Source of the DNA: WVZH01 sp034430895
GTDB lineage: Bacteria > Chloroflexota > Anaerolineae > Anaerolineales > E44-bin32
Assembly (NCBI GenBank): GCA_034430895.1
Contig: DAOUDW010000046.1
Span: 102,493 to 166,492, forward strand
Length of the DNA: 64,000 bases
Direction: 5' to 3'
A model generated the notes under the pieces. It was given only the letters and a program-made list of their open reading frames with translations, made no database searches and had not been told where the DNA came from. Shown here piece after piece: positions 1-9,479 of the stretch (positions are counted from its first letter, which is position 1; each line of letters starts with the position of its first letter). Made by a program: the position numbers and the translations under genes.

Positions 1-104
1 CCTTTGTTTGTAAACCAACTGCAGGACGACGCCAGCAAAGTGGCAAACACAAGAACGCCAATCCAGGCATACTTTCTTCGGAATTTAGTGGTCACCTTTT
101 TCAT
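1..104 (-). CDS. Partial lipoprotein, N-terminus only
   Basis: Reading leftward from an ATG at 104, the first 34 codons give a basic N-terminus (MKKVTTKFRRK), a hydrophobic stretch (WIGVLVFATLLA) and a Cys in the context ASSC. This is a lipoprotein signal peptide, with predicted lipidation at about residue 28. A good ribosome binding site (TGAGGA) lies a few bases upstream of the ATG. The mature protein runs off the left edge, so its function cannot be read. Confidence 0.7.
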   Translation of the reverse strand, partial: MKKVTTKFRRKYAWIGVLVFATLLASSCSWFTNK

Positions 105-567
105 AGCCGCATCCTCACACATTACGAATTTATACCAAGAGGTAATCTTACATCATTATGTGACATCTTGTCGAACGGTATACGACGTCCATCGATATAC
201 GCACGAGCTGCCCGCAAGCACGCGCAAGGACAATACGGATTCCTACCAGCAAGTTGCTCCTGTCCATACTTCAATATATACTCCTTTCGAGAAGGGATAA
301 GTACTACAAGAACAGCGTCAAGTAATTACTCAGTGGCTACATGTCACAAAATGATGTTGGAATCGTTATAGATGTAGTGAAAACAAATGAATTTGGCATG
401 ATAAGAAACTCACACGATGGTTTGTACATCGTCCATTACATCAGCAGCTCGACAATGTTCTAGGGGAAACCGCAAGGTTTCTCTATTTATATTCGCGAAA
501 TATTGACAAGCACTCATCTATAAAAGAAACAACCGACAGCTTTCAAATCCGATTCGGGGAGGATATT
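105..567. other. Intergenic region, 463 bp
   Basis: This is the divergent spacer between the partial lipoprotein and the next lipoprotein gene. It is more AT-rich than the flanking genes. The open frames in it lack ribosome binding sites and recognisable protein character. A small hairpin (GGGAAACC-GCAA-GGTTTCTC, about 464-483, GNRA-type loop) is visible. TTGACA at 503-508 has no properly spaced -10 box, so no promoter is called. Confidence 0.5.
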
Positions 568-1605
568 ATGGAAGCAAAATCCAAGCAATTAATCTTCATT
601 CTTTTACTTACGAGCGTGCTTGCCGCTTGCAGCGGTGTGGGGCAAATCGAGGGCGCTTTTGTTTGGATCGATGCGCCGATTCACGATCTTTCTGTGCCGC
701 TTGGCGAAATCATCAACATCGATGGACATGCCTCCAGCGCAATGGGCATCTCGCGTGTCCAGATCTGGATCGACGATGAAACCCTGGAAACCATCGATGA
801 TCCGCCCGGCAGCGGCACGCTGGTGCACTTTGAACACCTGTGGAAACCAGCCGAGCCCGGTGATTATGAAATCGCCGTCGTCGCTTACAACGGCGAAGAT
901 GCCGCCAGCGATCCCGACACAGTCACGATACACATCATGGGTGAAGGTGAGCTGGTACTTGCTACCGCTACAGTGACACCCGAGACGTCGGCAACACCGC
1001 TAGAAGGTGAAACACCAACCCCAACCAGCTGCGTGCCCTTCGTGATCGCCCAACAAGATGCTAATTGCCGCACCGGACCCGGGAGCGCATACGATGTTGT
1101 TGGCTATCTTCTTACAGGAGAGATGGCACTTATCGATGGCCGCTTGATTGACAGCTCCTGGTGGCGCGTTGGAAACCCCGACGCAGCTGGCACCTGTTGG
1201 GTGTGGAGTTCGCCGGTAGAGGCTTACTGCAACCCTGAAAGCGTTCCTGTCCTTGAGGCGCCGCCCACGCCGACACCAGAGGTAGACAACGATCCACCAC
1301 CTGCACCGACTCTAAAAAGCCCATCCAACGGCTCCGAACCAGATTGTGCCTCCTTTATAGACGTGACCTGGAACGCAGTCTCCGATCCGAGCGGAATCTC
1401 GGGCTATAAGATCGAAGTAGAGCGCCATCCGGGCGACAACAATTGGCAGACGGTCGTCGGCAGCCCCTTTGGTGCAACCGGCACGACGAAGAACATTTCC
1501 ATTGAATGCGGCTACACCTACCGCTGGCGAGTGCGTGCGATCGATGGAGCGGGCAATCAAAGCGCCTGGTCGTCCTGGTTCACGTTCAACATCCCCTTGC
1601 CGTAA
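568..1605 (+). CDS. Lipoprotein with Ig-like, SH3 and fibronectin-like domains
   Basis: A 345-residue exported protein. The signal peptide ends in the lipobox LAAC with Cys21, so it is probably anchored to the outer face of the membrane. Residues about 30-125 form an Ig-like beta domain. A Thr/Pro-rich linker leads to a bacterial SH3 domain (about 150-220, with the typical CRTGPG and WWRV pieces). A second Pro/Thr linker leads to a fibronectin-type-III-like domain (about 245-345). SH3 domains of this type often bind cell-wall peptides, and no catalytic motif is seen, so a wall-binding or adhesive role is inferred. The start is fixed by GGGGAGGATATT before the ATG. The gene lies 21 bp upstream of a larger surface protein with a related Ig-like module. 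Confidence 0.8.
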   Translation: MEAKSKQLIFILLLTSVLAACSGVGQIEGAFVWIDAPIHDLSVPLGEIINIDGHASSAMGISRVQIWIDDETLETIDDPPGSGTLVHFEHLWKPAEPGDYEIAVVAYNGEDAASDPDTVTIHIMGEGELVLATATVTPETSATPLEGETPTPTSCVPFVIAQQDANCRTGPGSAYDVVGYLLTGEMALIDGRLIDSSWWRVGNPDAAGTCWVWSSPVEAYCNPESVPVLEAPPTPTPEVDNDPPPAPTLKSPSNGSEPDCASFIDVTWNAVSDPSGISGYKIEVERHPGDNNWQTVVGSPFGATGTTKNISIECGYTYRWRVRAIDGAGNQSAWSSWFTFNIPLP

Positions 1606-1626
1606 CGGTAGTGAGGAGGCCCCACC

Positions 1627-4600
1627 ATGAAGAAAAGACTTGCATCACTCAGAACGATCCTGGAGTCGAAAAAAATATCCCGGAGAAGATTGGTCCTGGC
1701 TTTAGTTCTCATCGGGCTGATACTCCTGGCCATCCTTGCCGGCTTGATTATCTTTAACCGGCTGGAAGCGAAAGCGATTAAGGACCATCCACTGGTGCTC
1801 ATCCATACCCCGGAAAACCGCGATTATGTCGAACTGGGTGAGGAGATCAGCCTGCACGCGACGGCACGCTCACAAAACGGTATCGCCCGTATCGAACTTT
1901 GGGCGGATGATTCCCTCGTGGTTGCGCAGGACACGCCTGAGGATGAAATCCTCTCCCCCGCTGTTCTACATAGTTATTGGGAACCCGTTGCTACAGGCCC
2001 GCACACCTTGGTCGTGCAGGCGATATCCAACAGCGGTGTGAGCGGGCAGGCCACCGTGACCATCTATGCCCAGGAGGGTATGGTGACCGGGGCTGATGCG
2101 GATACCGATATCGAACCCGTTTCCCTTACACTTGAAGAAGACACCGAAGGTGAAACAGGTGCAGCACCCGGAGGCTCCGCGCCCAGCCCCGGCGGCGCTC
2201 CACCGGGATCGGGTGACGATGTGCGAGACTATCTTGCCGATGAGCCTTCCGAGCCCGGACCCGAAGACGAGCCGGTGCCATCCGCAGACGGCGGCGAGCC
2301 AACCGCCCTGAAAGTGGAAATCCTGGCGCTGGAAACCATGGAAAGCTACGAAGGTCTGCATTGCTACGTCAGCTTCGGTGAATCCGGCGACGCCCCTTCG
2401 CAGTGGTATCCGGATTTCGATGGCGATCAGGCCACCGACGATTCCTTCCCTACCAGCGATGGGCGCAACTGGGACGTCGAACCGTATTTATCCGGCGATG
2501 CTGTACCCTTCATCATGTGGCCCGAGGATCAACCCCTTGGCATTAATACTACTTGTGTAGGTATCGCCGACGGTGGTATGGCTGCGCCCGAATTGGGCCA
2601 GATCAACCTGGTCCGTCGCCCCGAAACCTGGGACACGATCACTCGTCATGCAGTCAGCGATGGTGGAGAAGGCACCTACGCGATCGACTATCGCATCAGC
2701 AAGGAGGGCGAAACCTCCGAGGAGCGAGTCGCAAAAGAGATCGACCCCGACATGACAGTACCCACCAATTTGCACATCCAAAACTGGGTCGATCCCTTCG
2801 GAGAGCACGTAGGCCAATCCCTGATGTGGGATTATGAACCGGAGGAAGACGAATTGCCCATCGACGGCTTCATCATCTACCTTAATGGCACCCTGCAGTG
2901 GACTGTACCGGCGGAGAGACATTTCAGCGACGTCCCCTCCCAGTGGTTCCGACCGCCGTGCGGTGAGACCTACGAATTCACCGTAAGCGCTTACCGAGTA
3001 CATCCCATCACAGGGTATGAGTCTTACCCCTCTGAAGGGCTGTCTTTCTACACGGCGGACGTCGGTGATCCCATATGCAACCAAACTTACCTCTTCTCTT
3101 TCAACACGATGACGACCGCTGAACTTCATGAAGGCCGCCTGTATGATGGCATGTACGGTTCCTTCTACGTCAATGACGAGAGCGTGGACTTCGATGGTCG
3201 CTGCCACGACTCGGGAATATGCGGAGATGTGGGGCTGTACGAGAATTATACGTACGATCTACACAGTACCACCGATTTCCTGGGCAATGGCCCCGCCCAG
3301 TTTCTCATCACCCAGGGAGAAGATCTGAGCTTGAACTACGGATTCGAGGTCAGCACCACCTACACCACCGGGATTGGCGCAACCAGCACCACCCGCTTTT
3401 GCCACAACGATGGCACCTTTGAGTGGGCTGACCTCGAGGGCATAATTGACCCGATCTACGAACACACGATACCCTCGGATGGGCCGGTGCCAGGCTTTTG
3501 CGAGGTGTTCATGACGATTGAACCAGTGGGCAGCGGCCCTTCGGCCGCGCCGGGAGCTCCACTGCCTTTGCCCTATTTGAGTGTCGAAGACATTTCCGTC
3601 GATGAAACCGGCTGGCTGCAAATCCAGATTCGCAACGAAGGCAATGCAGACTGGACACATTCCATCCCCTTAAGTCTGGCCAAGAACTCGGGAGAACCGA
3701 TTGGCAGCTATACCTGGCCTACCTCAACCATCGCACCGGGAGAACGATACACCCTCGAATATGATATGAGTGACGAGTATCAACCCATGGATGTCTGTGT
3801 GACTCTCGATCCGGAGAACGAGGCGCCGGAGCAAGACGATCGCTTCGAATCCGCGCGAGAACCATACTGTCACCCTCTGCCGGACCTGGAGATCTCCAGA
3901 GTGTCCTACGACCCGGATTTCGGGGGGCTTAGACTTATCATTGATAACCACGGTGGAACGCAAGAACACACCGATCTATCCGTTCAAGTTGAAATTCCTG
4001 AATATCGCATTCGTCCCATCCTTCACCCCAACATCACCTTGCATGGCTCTGGTGTCAACATAATCGAGGTGCCGGGAATTACAGAGGAAATGCGCGCTGA
4101 CATGATGGATGGCTACTCAGTCAGCATCGATCCCACCGGGTACATCACAGAGACGAACGAAGAGAACAACGTTTACACCGTTGGCCCCGGTGCCACACTG
4201 CGTTTGCATTGGTACGCCGTGAACACGTTCTATTACCGATACTACATATATTCCAACAGCACGCAGCAGCAAAGGTTTGGACTTACCGTAGCGACCGGAC
4301 CAGTGGAACCCATCAGCTCCTCGGGTGATTTTGGCGCAACCACAATCGCCGAGTGGAGTACCGGTTCGTTCGATCTCGAACGCGAAGTGCAATCCGGCCC
4401 ATGGGAGGGCTCGTTTCTTGGCGAGCAGCAGCACAATTTACACGAGTGGGTCGAATTCACCATCGCCGGCGATGAAAATCTCTATGTGACGGCATCCGGG
4501 GAGATGAATTACCGCTCAAATCCTTGGAAAAGCCTTGGTTGGGGTGCCAGAAGCTTCGGACCCGACAATTGGGGTGCCGGGCGCACCATCTCGGGGGACG

Positions 4601-4731
4601 AGGATTGCTGGTACGTCGGCATGGGCCCTCCGAGGAGTAACAATAGACAGAGAATCTCGGTAATGCCACCTTATCCCTGGACGTATTGTGGTACCTGGCG
4701 AGTCGCCTTCTACATCTGTCGGGTGGAGTAA
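1627..4731 (+). CDS. Large membrane-anchored extracellular protein with Ig-like and CARDB-like domains
   Basis: A 1034-residue protein with a basic N-terminus and one transmembrane segment (about 21-44) not followed by an obvious cleavage site, so it is probably an anchored type II protein facing outward. Residues about 55-150 resemble the Ig-like module of the upstream lipoprotein (GI-R-elW-DD, then W.P...G.H.lvVqA). A Glu/Pro/Gly-rich spacer (about 165-230) follows. Further on are a fibronectin-like stretch (about 390-490) and two CARDB-like beta domains (about 630-840, with N-E-G-N and T-E-T-N-E-E-N-N type turns). No enzyme motif was found. GTGAGGAGGCCCCACC precedes the ATG. It is probably co-transcribed with the lipoprotein and ends at a strong hairpin. 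Confidence 0.75.
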   Translation: MKKRLASLRTILESKKISRRRLVLALVLIGLILLAILAGLIIFNRLEAKAIKDHPLVLIHTPENRDYVELGEEISLHATARSQNGIARIELWADDSLVVAQDTPEDEILSPAVLHSYWEPVATGPHTLVVQAISNSGVSGQATVTIYAQEGMVTGADADTDIEPVSLTLEEDTEGETGAAPGGSAPSPGGAPPGSGDDVRDYLADEPSEPGPEDEPVPSADGGEPTALKVEILALETMESYEGLHCYVSFGESGDAPSQWYPDFDGDQATDDSFPTSDGRNWDVEPYLSGDAVPFIMWPEDQPLGINTTCVGIADGGMAAPELGQINLVRRPETWDTITRHAVSDGGEGTYAIDYRISKEGETSEERVAKEIDPDMTVPTNLHIQNWVDPFGEHVGQSLMWDYEPEEDELPIDGFIIYLNGTLQWTVPAERHFSDVPSQWFRPPCGETYEFTVSAYRVHPITGYESYPSEGLSFYTADVGDPICNQTYLFSFNTMTTAELHEGRLYDGMYGSFYVNDESVDFDGRCHDSGICGDVGLYENYTYDLHSTTDFLGNGPAQFLITQGEDLSLNYGFEVSTTYTTGIGATSTTRFCHNDGTFEWADLEGIIDPIYEHTIPSDGPVPGFCEVFMTIEPVGSGPSAAPGAPLPLPYLSVEDISVDETGWLQIQIRNEGNADWTHSIPLSLAKNSGEPIGSYTWPTSTIAPGERYTLEYDMSDEYQPMDVCVTLDPENEAPEQDDRFESAREPYCHPLPDLEISRVSYDPDFGGLRLIIDNHGGTQEHTDLSVQVEIPEYRIRPILHPNITLHGSGVNIIEVPGITEEMRADMMDGYSVSIDPTGYITETNEENNVYTVGPGATLRLHWYAVNTFYYRYYIYSNSTQQQRFGLTVATGPVEPISSSGDFGATTIAEWSTGSFDLEREVQSGPWEGSFLGEQQHNLHEWVEFTIAGDENLYVTASGEMNYRSNPWKSLGWGARSFGPDNWGAGRTISGDEDCWYVGMGPPRSNNRQRISVMPPYPWTYCGTWRVAFYICRVE

Positions 4732-4755
4732 AATCTGTTTCAATCCCTGGAAATC

Positions 4756-4792
4756 AAATCGCCTCTTCGAGGCAATTTTGAAGAGGCGGTTT
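4756..4792. terminator. Hairpin terminator between convergent genes
   Basis: AAATCGCCTCTTC pairs with GAAGAGGCGGTTT around an 11-base loop, giving a 13-bp stem with one G.U pair followed by a T/C-rich run. It separates the plus-strand surface protein from the minus-strand epimerase and could serve both. Confidence 0.7.
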
Positions 4793-4841
4793 CTCTTCTC
4801 CTTGCTTCCCCACAGCACAGTAATTATATTGGGTTACCTCT

Positions 4842-5831
4842 TTAAGGGCGATATGCATACGCCTCTAAAAATCGATTCATCCGCTCATTAACCGCTGGAT
4901 CGATACGCCTTCGCTGCTCATCTTCGGCGAACCAATCCAGCGTGCGGCGGATTCCTTTCTGGAAGGGAATCACGGCTTTATAATTTGTGACCAGCGACTT
5001 GATCTTACTGTTATCGAAGACCGCACTCCATGTCTTGTCCCCCAGCAGCGTACCATTCAACTCCGGCTCTACCGAAACGATGAAGTCGGAAGGAATGTGC
5101 ACCATCTTCGCTTCCACGCCCAACGCTTCGGCGATGGTTTCATAAATCTGATTCCAGGTCAACACTTCGTCGGACGTGATGTGAAAAACGTCCCCGATCG
5201 CCTGCGGTTCTCCGAGCAATCCCAGGAATCCGCGCCCGAAATCTTCAGCATGGGTCACGACCCACAATGAAGAACCATCCCCATGTACGATGATTTCGCG
5301 ATCGTTGAGCAATCGATCCGCCAGCGTGTAGCAGCCCCAGCCACCGATGGCGATGGGAAAATTGGGATCGTAGGTCAGCGAAGGACGCACGATGGTGACC
5401 GGAAATCCTTCTTCCTCGTAGGCTCGCATCAAGCACTGCTCACAGGCGATCTTGTCACGTGAATACTGCCAATAGGGATTTTCCAGTGGCGTTTCCTCAG
5501 TGATGAGGTAATGCCTCGGTGGCTTCTGGTAAGCAGAAGCGGAACTGATGAAAACGAATTGGCCGATCTGGCCCTTGAACAAATCCAGATCGCGCTCGAT
5601 ATCTTCGGGCGTATAGGCGATCCAATCCACAACGGCGTCGAAACGCATATCACCCAGCGCGGCACGCACATCATCCGGTCGATGCACATCCGCGACGAGA
5701 CTCCTGACTCCAGGCATCTGCGCTATGCGTAGACCGCGGTTGAGATGATAGAGTTCGATGCCCCTATCGACCGCCAGTTGGCTGACCGCCGTGCTGATGA
5801 AACCCGTCCCGCCGATAAACAATACCTTCAT
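4842..5831 (-). CDS. NAD-dependent epimerase/dehydratase (extended SDR)
   Basis: A 329-residue Rossmann-fold oxidoreductase or epimerase. The N-terminal GGTGFI dinucleotide-binding loop (residues 7-12) and the YSRDK (YxxxK) catalytic pair mark it as an extended short-chain dehydrogenase/reductase that probably acts on a nucleotide sugar. Overall it looks like the CSP41/mRNA-binding-like branch, whose substrates are often unknown. I prefer the ATG at 5831 over the in-frame GTG three bases upstream, because GGGAGG is well spaced. It stands alone on the minus strand, with no adjacent glycosyltransferases to suggest a substrate. Confidence 0.85.
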   Translation of the reverse strand: MKVLFIGGTGFISTAVSQLAVDRGIELYHLNRGLRIAQMPGVRSLVADVHRPDDVRAALGDMRFDAVVDWIAYTPEDIERDLDLFKGQIGQFVFISSASAYQKPPRHYLITEETPLENPYWQYSRDKIACEQCLMRAYEEEGFPVTIVRPSLTYDPNFPIAIGGWGCYTLADRLLNDREIIVHGDGSSLWVVTHAEDFGRGFLGLLGEPQAIGDVFHITSDEVLTWNQIYETIAEALGVEAKMVHIPSDFIVSVEPELNGTLLGDKTWSAVFDNSKIKSLVTNYKAVIPFQKGIRRTLDWFAEDEQRRRIDPAVNERMNRFLEAYAYRP

Positions 5832-6169
5832 CACTATGCCTCCCTCATTCAGCCAGATCTGGATTATGCATCTTTCTGAAAAACAAAGAAATCGATCGCC
5901 CCGCAGGCCGGTTTACTTTCAGGTTGGGAATCGATCCAGCTTCGCAGTCGATACAACCCGGCTTCGAAAGCTTGATCGGAGATTTCAAGCATGGTAAGCC
6001 AGAAAATCCGGCAGAAGTACGGGAATCAATTTTCGGATCGTTATTGTTCCACGCATCTCGGGTCTCGCACCTCGATTCCGGAGCAGATTCCACTCTCCAG
6101 AACCATCCCGTCGTACGAAGTTACCTCAAGTATACATGGCAAACGGTACGATACCTGCCTGAAGCGGTG
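5832..6169. other. Intergenic region, 338 bp
   Basis: Spacer between the ClC gene and the epimerase, both on the minus strand. Short frames exist on both strands (up to about 130 codons when running into the ClC antisense), but none has a ribosome binding site or protein-like composition. No convincing hairpin or promoter was seen. Confidence 0.5.
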
Positions 6170-8269
6170 TTATTCAAACGATCCATGCAGTTGTTGAACG
6201 AGATCGCTTCGCGTGTAGATCGTAACCACATCACCGTCCCGCAGGACGGTATGCCCGTGCGGGATGATCACTTTGGAATTCCGGTGAATCGAGACGACGA
6301 TACAGTCGTCGGGTAGATCGCCGGCAAGGTCGGAGATCGATTTACCCACGGCCCGATCGCCCTCCTTCAAGGCCAACTCCAGAAATTCCATTCCTTGTGA
6401 ACGTTCTTGTTCGGTTCGTTTGATCCGTTGGCCCAACTCCGAACGACGCGCCATGGCAATGTTGTACGCACGGATGGCATCATGCCGTCCGACCAGTCCG
6501 ATCAACTTACGTGGGTTCTCGCGAGAAACTACCGGAATACGCCCCAACCCTCGCGGTCCCATTTTGATCAACACGTCCCCAATCGATTCGTCGGGGTATG
6601 CCAGCACGAGATCGTCGAAGGCCGTGCCGATTTGCGAGACGACGGTTTTCTTCGGTACATGCTTGCGAACGGCATTTTCCAAGTCGCTTACTGAGACAAT
6701 GCCCCACAATTGCCCCTCATCATCCAGAATGGGGAAACCCTGGTGACGCTTGCGGCCAAGCGACCCAGAGAAACCTTTGAGAGTTAGATTGTGGTCGAGC
6801 GTATCGATTTCCGTACGCATGACCTCACTCACCTGGACACCCTGGAGCACATCGATGTCACGGCCGTAACGCAAATTCACACCGCGGCGGGAGAGTTTGA
6901 TGGTGTAAATCGATTGTCTGTGCATGATTCTACGCGCCAGCAATGTCGCCACGACCACGGTCAACATCAGCGGCAGAATGATGCGGTAGTCTCCGGTTAG
7001 TTCGAAGAGGATGATCACGGCGGTCATTGGCGCTTGTGCGGCCGCCGCAAACACCGCACCCATGCCCACCAGCGCGTATGCCCCAGCCGGCGCCGGTGTA
7101 AAGGGCATCAGTGCATGCATAACCACACCAAAGGCTGCGCCCAGCATCGAGCCCAGGAAAAGCGATGGCGCAAATATGCCTCCCGAACCGCCGGAACCCA
7201 GGGTGATCGTTGTGGCCAATAGTTTAAGAACCAGCAGAGCGACGACCACTTCGAGAACTATTTGATTTTGAAGGGTCTTCTCGATCACTTCGTAGCCAAC
7301 GTTGAAGATCTGCGGCAGCCCATCCCATTGCACCGGAGTAATCTGCGGGTAAATGAGCGCCAGCAGCCCGATGAGCGCACCCCCGACAGCGGGTTGAAAC
7401 CATTCGGGGACGACCGTCCAGCGTTCGAAAACATCCTCCATGAAATAAAGTAGTTTTACAAATGCCACTGCGATCAACGCCGCCAGAATCCCAAGGAGGG
7501 GATAAAAACAGTATTCCCAGATGCTGTTGATGTGGTATTGCGTAACGAGGGGGAAAGCCGCCACGTCGCCAAAAATGGCTTGACCGATCACGCTGGACGT
7601 AACTGCCGAAATAACGACCGTGCTGAAATAGGCCACCGAAAGCTCACCCAAAATGACTTCAATGGCAAAGACCACACCGGCGATGGGGGCGTTGAAAGTG
7701 GCCGCGATACCGCCGGCCGCGCCGCAGGCCACGAGGTTGCGAATACGCTCGTCGGAGAGTTGAAAAATCTGCCCGACGCTGGACCCCAGGGCCGAACCGA
7801 TCTGAACGATCGGGCCTTCGCGCCCCACCGATCCGCCGCTGCCGATGCTGAGTGAGGAAGCCAACGATTTGATGATCGCCACAACGGGACGGATGCGGCC
7901 GCCTTTGAGCGCCACCGCCTCCATCACCTCCGGGACACCGTGCCCTTTCGCTTCTCGGGCGAAATGGAAGATGAGTAAACCAACGATCAAACCACCAACG
8001 GCAGGCACAATCACAACGTAGGCTTTCCCCAATGAGGCAGTTACTGAGGGCAGCCACTCGTACCCTATCCACTCCACACCGCGGATTAAATACCGGAAAA
8101 GAACCGCACCGATACCCGTGCCGATTCCCACTACGATCGAAGTAAATACCAGGATGAACTCTTCCGATGCAATCGGACTTGCCAGGAATCTTTTCCACAA
8201 GTGTCGCAAGCCCCGCCGCAGCGGAACTCGTTTTGGCGTTTCTATAACTTCACTTTCAGCACTGCTCAT
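6170..8269 (-). CDS. ClC-type chloride channel/antiporter with CBS pair and TrkA-C domain
   Basis: A 699-residue inner-membrane ClC protein. The membrane core spans about 38-450. It carries GSGGS (about 143-147), GREGP (149-153, with the gating glutamate E151 equivalent to Glu148 of the E. coli protein) and GSGGSGGIFAPSL. The retained gating Glu favours a proton-coupled antiporter, although channels also keep it. A CBS pair (about 480-600) and a TrkA-C/RCK-C domain (about 620-699) form the cytoplasmic tail and suggest control by adenine nucleotides or another small ligand. GGAGATATTCA precedes the ATG. It appears to be monocistronic. Confidence 0.92.
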   Translation of the reverse strand: MSSAESEVIETPKRVPLRRGLRHLWKRFLASPIASEEFILVFTSIVVGIGTGIGAVLFRYLIRGVEWIGYEWLPSVTASLGKAYVVIVPAVGGLIVGLLIFHFAREAKGHGVPEVMEAVALKGGRIRPVVAIIKSLASSLSIGSGGSVGREGPIVQIGSALGSSVGQIFQLSDERIRNLVACGAAGGIAATFNAPIAGVVFAIEVILGELSVAYFSTVVISAVTSSVIGQAIFGDVAAFPLVTQYHINSIWEYCFYPLLGILAALIAVAFVKLLYFMEDVFERWTVVPEWFQPAVGGALIGLLALIYPQITPVQWDGLPQIFNVGYEVIEKTLQNQIVLEVVVALLVLKLLATTITLGSGGSGGIFAPSLFLGSMLGAAFGVVMHALMPFTPAPAGAYALVGMGAVFAAAAQAPMTAVIILFELTGDYRIILPLMLTVVVATLLARRIMHRQSIYTIKLSRRGVNLRYGRDIDVLQGVQVSEVMRTEIDTLDHNLTLKGFSGSLGRKRHQGFPILDDEGQLWGIVSVSDLENAVRKHVPKKTVVSQIGTAFDDLVLAYPDESIGDVLIKMGPRGLGRIPVVSRENPRKLIGLVGRHDAIRAYNIAMARRSELGQRIKRTEQERSQGMEFLELALKEGDRAVGKSISDLAGDLPDDCIVVSIHRNSKVIIPHGHTVLRDGDVVTIYTRSDLVQQLHGSFE

Positions 8270-8609
8270 TGAATATCTCCAAATCGAAAATCAGCGCACT
8301 TTCACTTGAAAGACGCTATCCCATCAAGCGCCAGGCATGTATAGGACTCTTGCCGAATTTCGTCAAGGGGGAAACCATCATTCCATCTCATCATGCGCAA
8401 TCGATAAACCATCAGACGGCACACTGGATCGACGATCGTGAACGGCATGTTAATCCTTCTGCAGGAGTATACATCGGTGCGGCAATGAAATTAAGTTATC
8501 TGGCATATTCCCGACAATCGAATACAATACATAGGTTGATTCCCAGGATATTCAAATAACAATAAAGAGGAACAGAGTTCCATAATATCTACACAAAGGA
8601 GAGCGAATC
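8270..8609. other. Intergenic region between divergent genes, 340 bp
   Basis: Spacer between the ClC gene (minus) and the membrane protein at 8610 (plus), which should contain both promoters. It turns AT-rich toward 8610. A 96-codon plus frame covers most of it but lacks a ribosome binding site and looks random. No -35/-10 pair with acceptable spacing was found. Confidence 0.45.
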
Positions 8610-9374
8610 ATGGACGAGATCTCAAAATTCTTTAAGGGACTTTACTATCAATTCCTGCTCCGCGACGTTGTCGCCAAGGTTATCCCCGGATTATTACCCC
8701 TGATTATATTGGGCGCCATCGCAGGCAGCATACTTGACGACGTATTCGGTTTCTCATTGGGTATCGGATCGACGCTGATCAGCGCGATCGTTCTTTTCGG
8801 TCTGGGCCTGATGCTCGGTATACTCTTACAGTTTATCGGCAACCGCACCTATATCTTCGGAGCAAGAAATGTCGACTGGGGGCCCAAGACGATCACCATC
8901 CTGGGCAGATCGATCAATCTTCCTCACATCAAATTCTCCCTGCCCGCCCTCGATTGGACGCCCATCGTTATTAACGTCTGGGGCACCGAAGAAGAATGTA
9001 TGAAGAAAGAGCTCGATTTCCGGTATTACGCCAATCAAACCGAGAATCGCGAATACGTTCTCGACAAGCGAGTACGGTTAGTCGCCTTTAAAGAGATGGC
9101 CGGAACGTATGCCGCCGCGGTCAGCCTCACCTTCGTAATCCAGCTCATCGTCTGGATCATCAACCTGATTGATGACCTAGATTCATTTTACTGGGCAGAC
9201 CTGCGCGAATTGGCAATATTCTGGGTGATTGTGATGGTTTTAAGCCGATTAAACAAATCGCTGGCCAACCAACAACAAAGCTGGGAAAAGATCGTCATCG
9301 ATTCGAAGGGCAAGCTGCCGGCCACAAGCGCCGCATCCGCAGCGAAGCCTGCCGCCAGGAAACGACAATCCTGA
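8610..9374 (+). CDS. Membrane protein of unknown function
   Basis: A 254-residue protein I do not recognise. Two hydrophobic segments near the N-terminus (about 24-45 and 55-78) and two near residues 168-188 and 198-213 flank a central soluble part of about 85 residues that contains charged and aromatic stretches. The C-terminus is an Ala/Lys-rich tail (SAASAAKPAARKRQ). AAAGGAGAGCGAATC before the ATG fixes the start. It is the only plus-strand gene between ClC and the ABC exporter and ends at a strong bidirectional terminator, so it is probably a single-gene transcript. No transport or enzyme motif was found. Confidence 0.7.
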   Translation: MDEISKFFKGLYYQFLLRDVVAKVIPGLLPLIILGAIAGSILDDVFGFSLGIGSTLISAIVLFGLGLMLGILLQFIGNRTYIFGARNVDWGPKTITILGRSINLPHIKFSLPALDWTPIVINVWGTEEECMKKELDFRYYANQTENREYVLDKRVRLVAFKEMAGTYAAAVSLTFVIQLIVWIINLIDDLDSFYWADLRELAIFWVIVMVLSRLNKSLANQQQSWEKIVIDSKGKLPATSAASAAKPAARKRQS

Positions 9375-9392
9375 CCCCGCCTGTCCGTAACT

Positions 9393-9435
9393 AAAAAAAC
9401 TCACCTCGATTGAATATTCGATGGTGAGTTTTTTT
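9393..9435. terminator. Strong bidirectional terminator
   Basis: Seven A, then CTCACC, pair perfectly with GGTGAG and seven T around a 17-base loop. The stem is 13 bp and has a T-run on either strand. It lies between convergent genes, 18 bp after the membrane protein and 45 bp beyond the end of the ABC exporter gene. Confidence 0.9.
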
Positions 9436-9479
9436 AATACACAACAAGGCTTTTCGGTACTGCAGATCGGATCAATCGA

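Noticed and set aside
503..524. TTGACA followed by TATAAA before the first lipoprotein gene
   Set aside because: The two boxes are only 10 bp apart, too close for a sigma-70 promoter.
5835..6316. ORFs on both strands between the epimerase and ClC genes
   Set aside because: The plus-strand frame runs into antisense ClC, the minus-strand frame lacks a good start, and neither resembles a protein family.
8269..8559. 96-codon plus-strand ORF starting within the ClC start region
   Set aside because: No ribosome binding site, and it lies where divergent promoters are expected.
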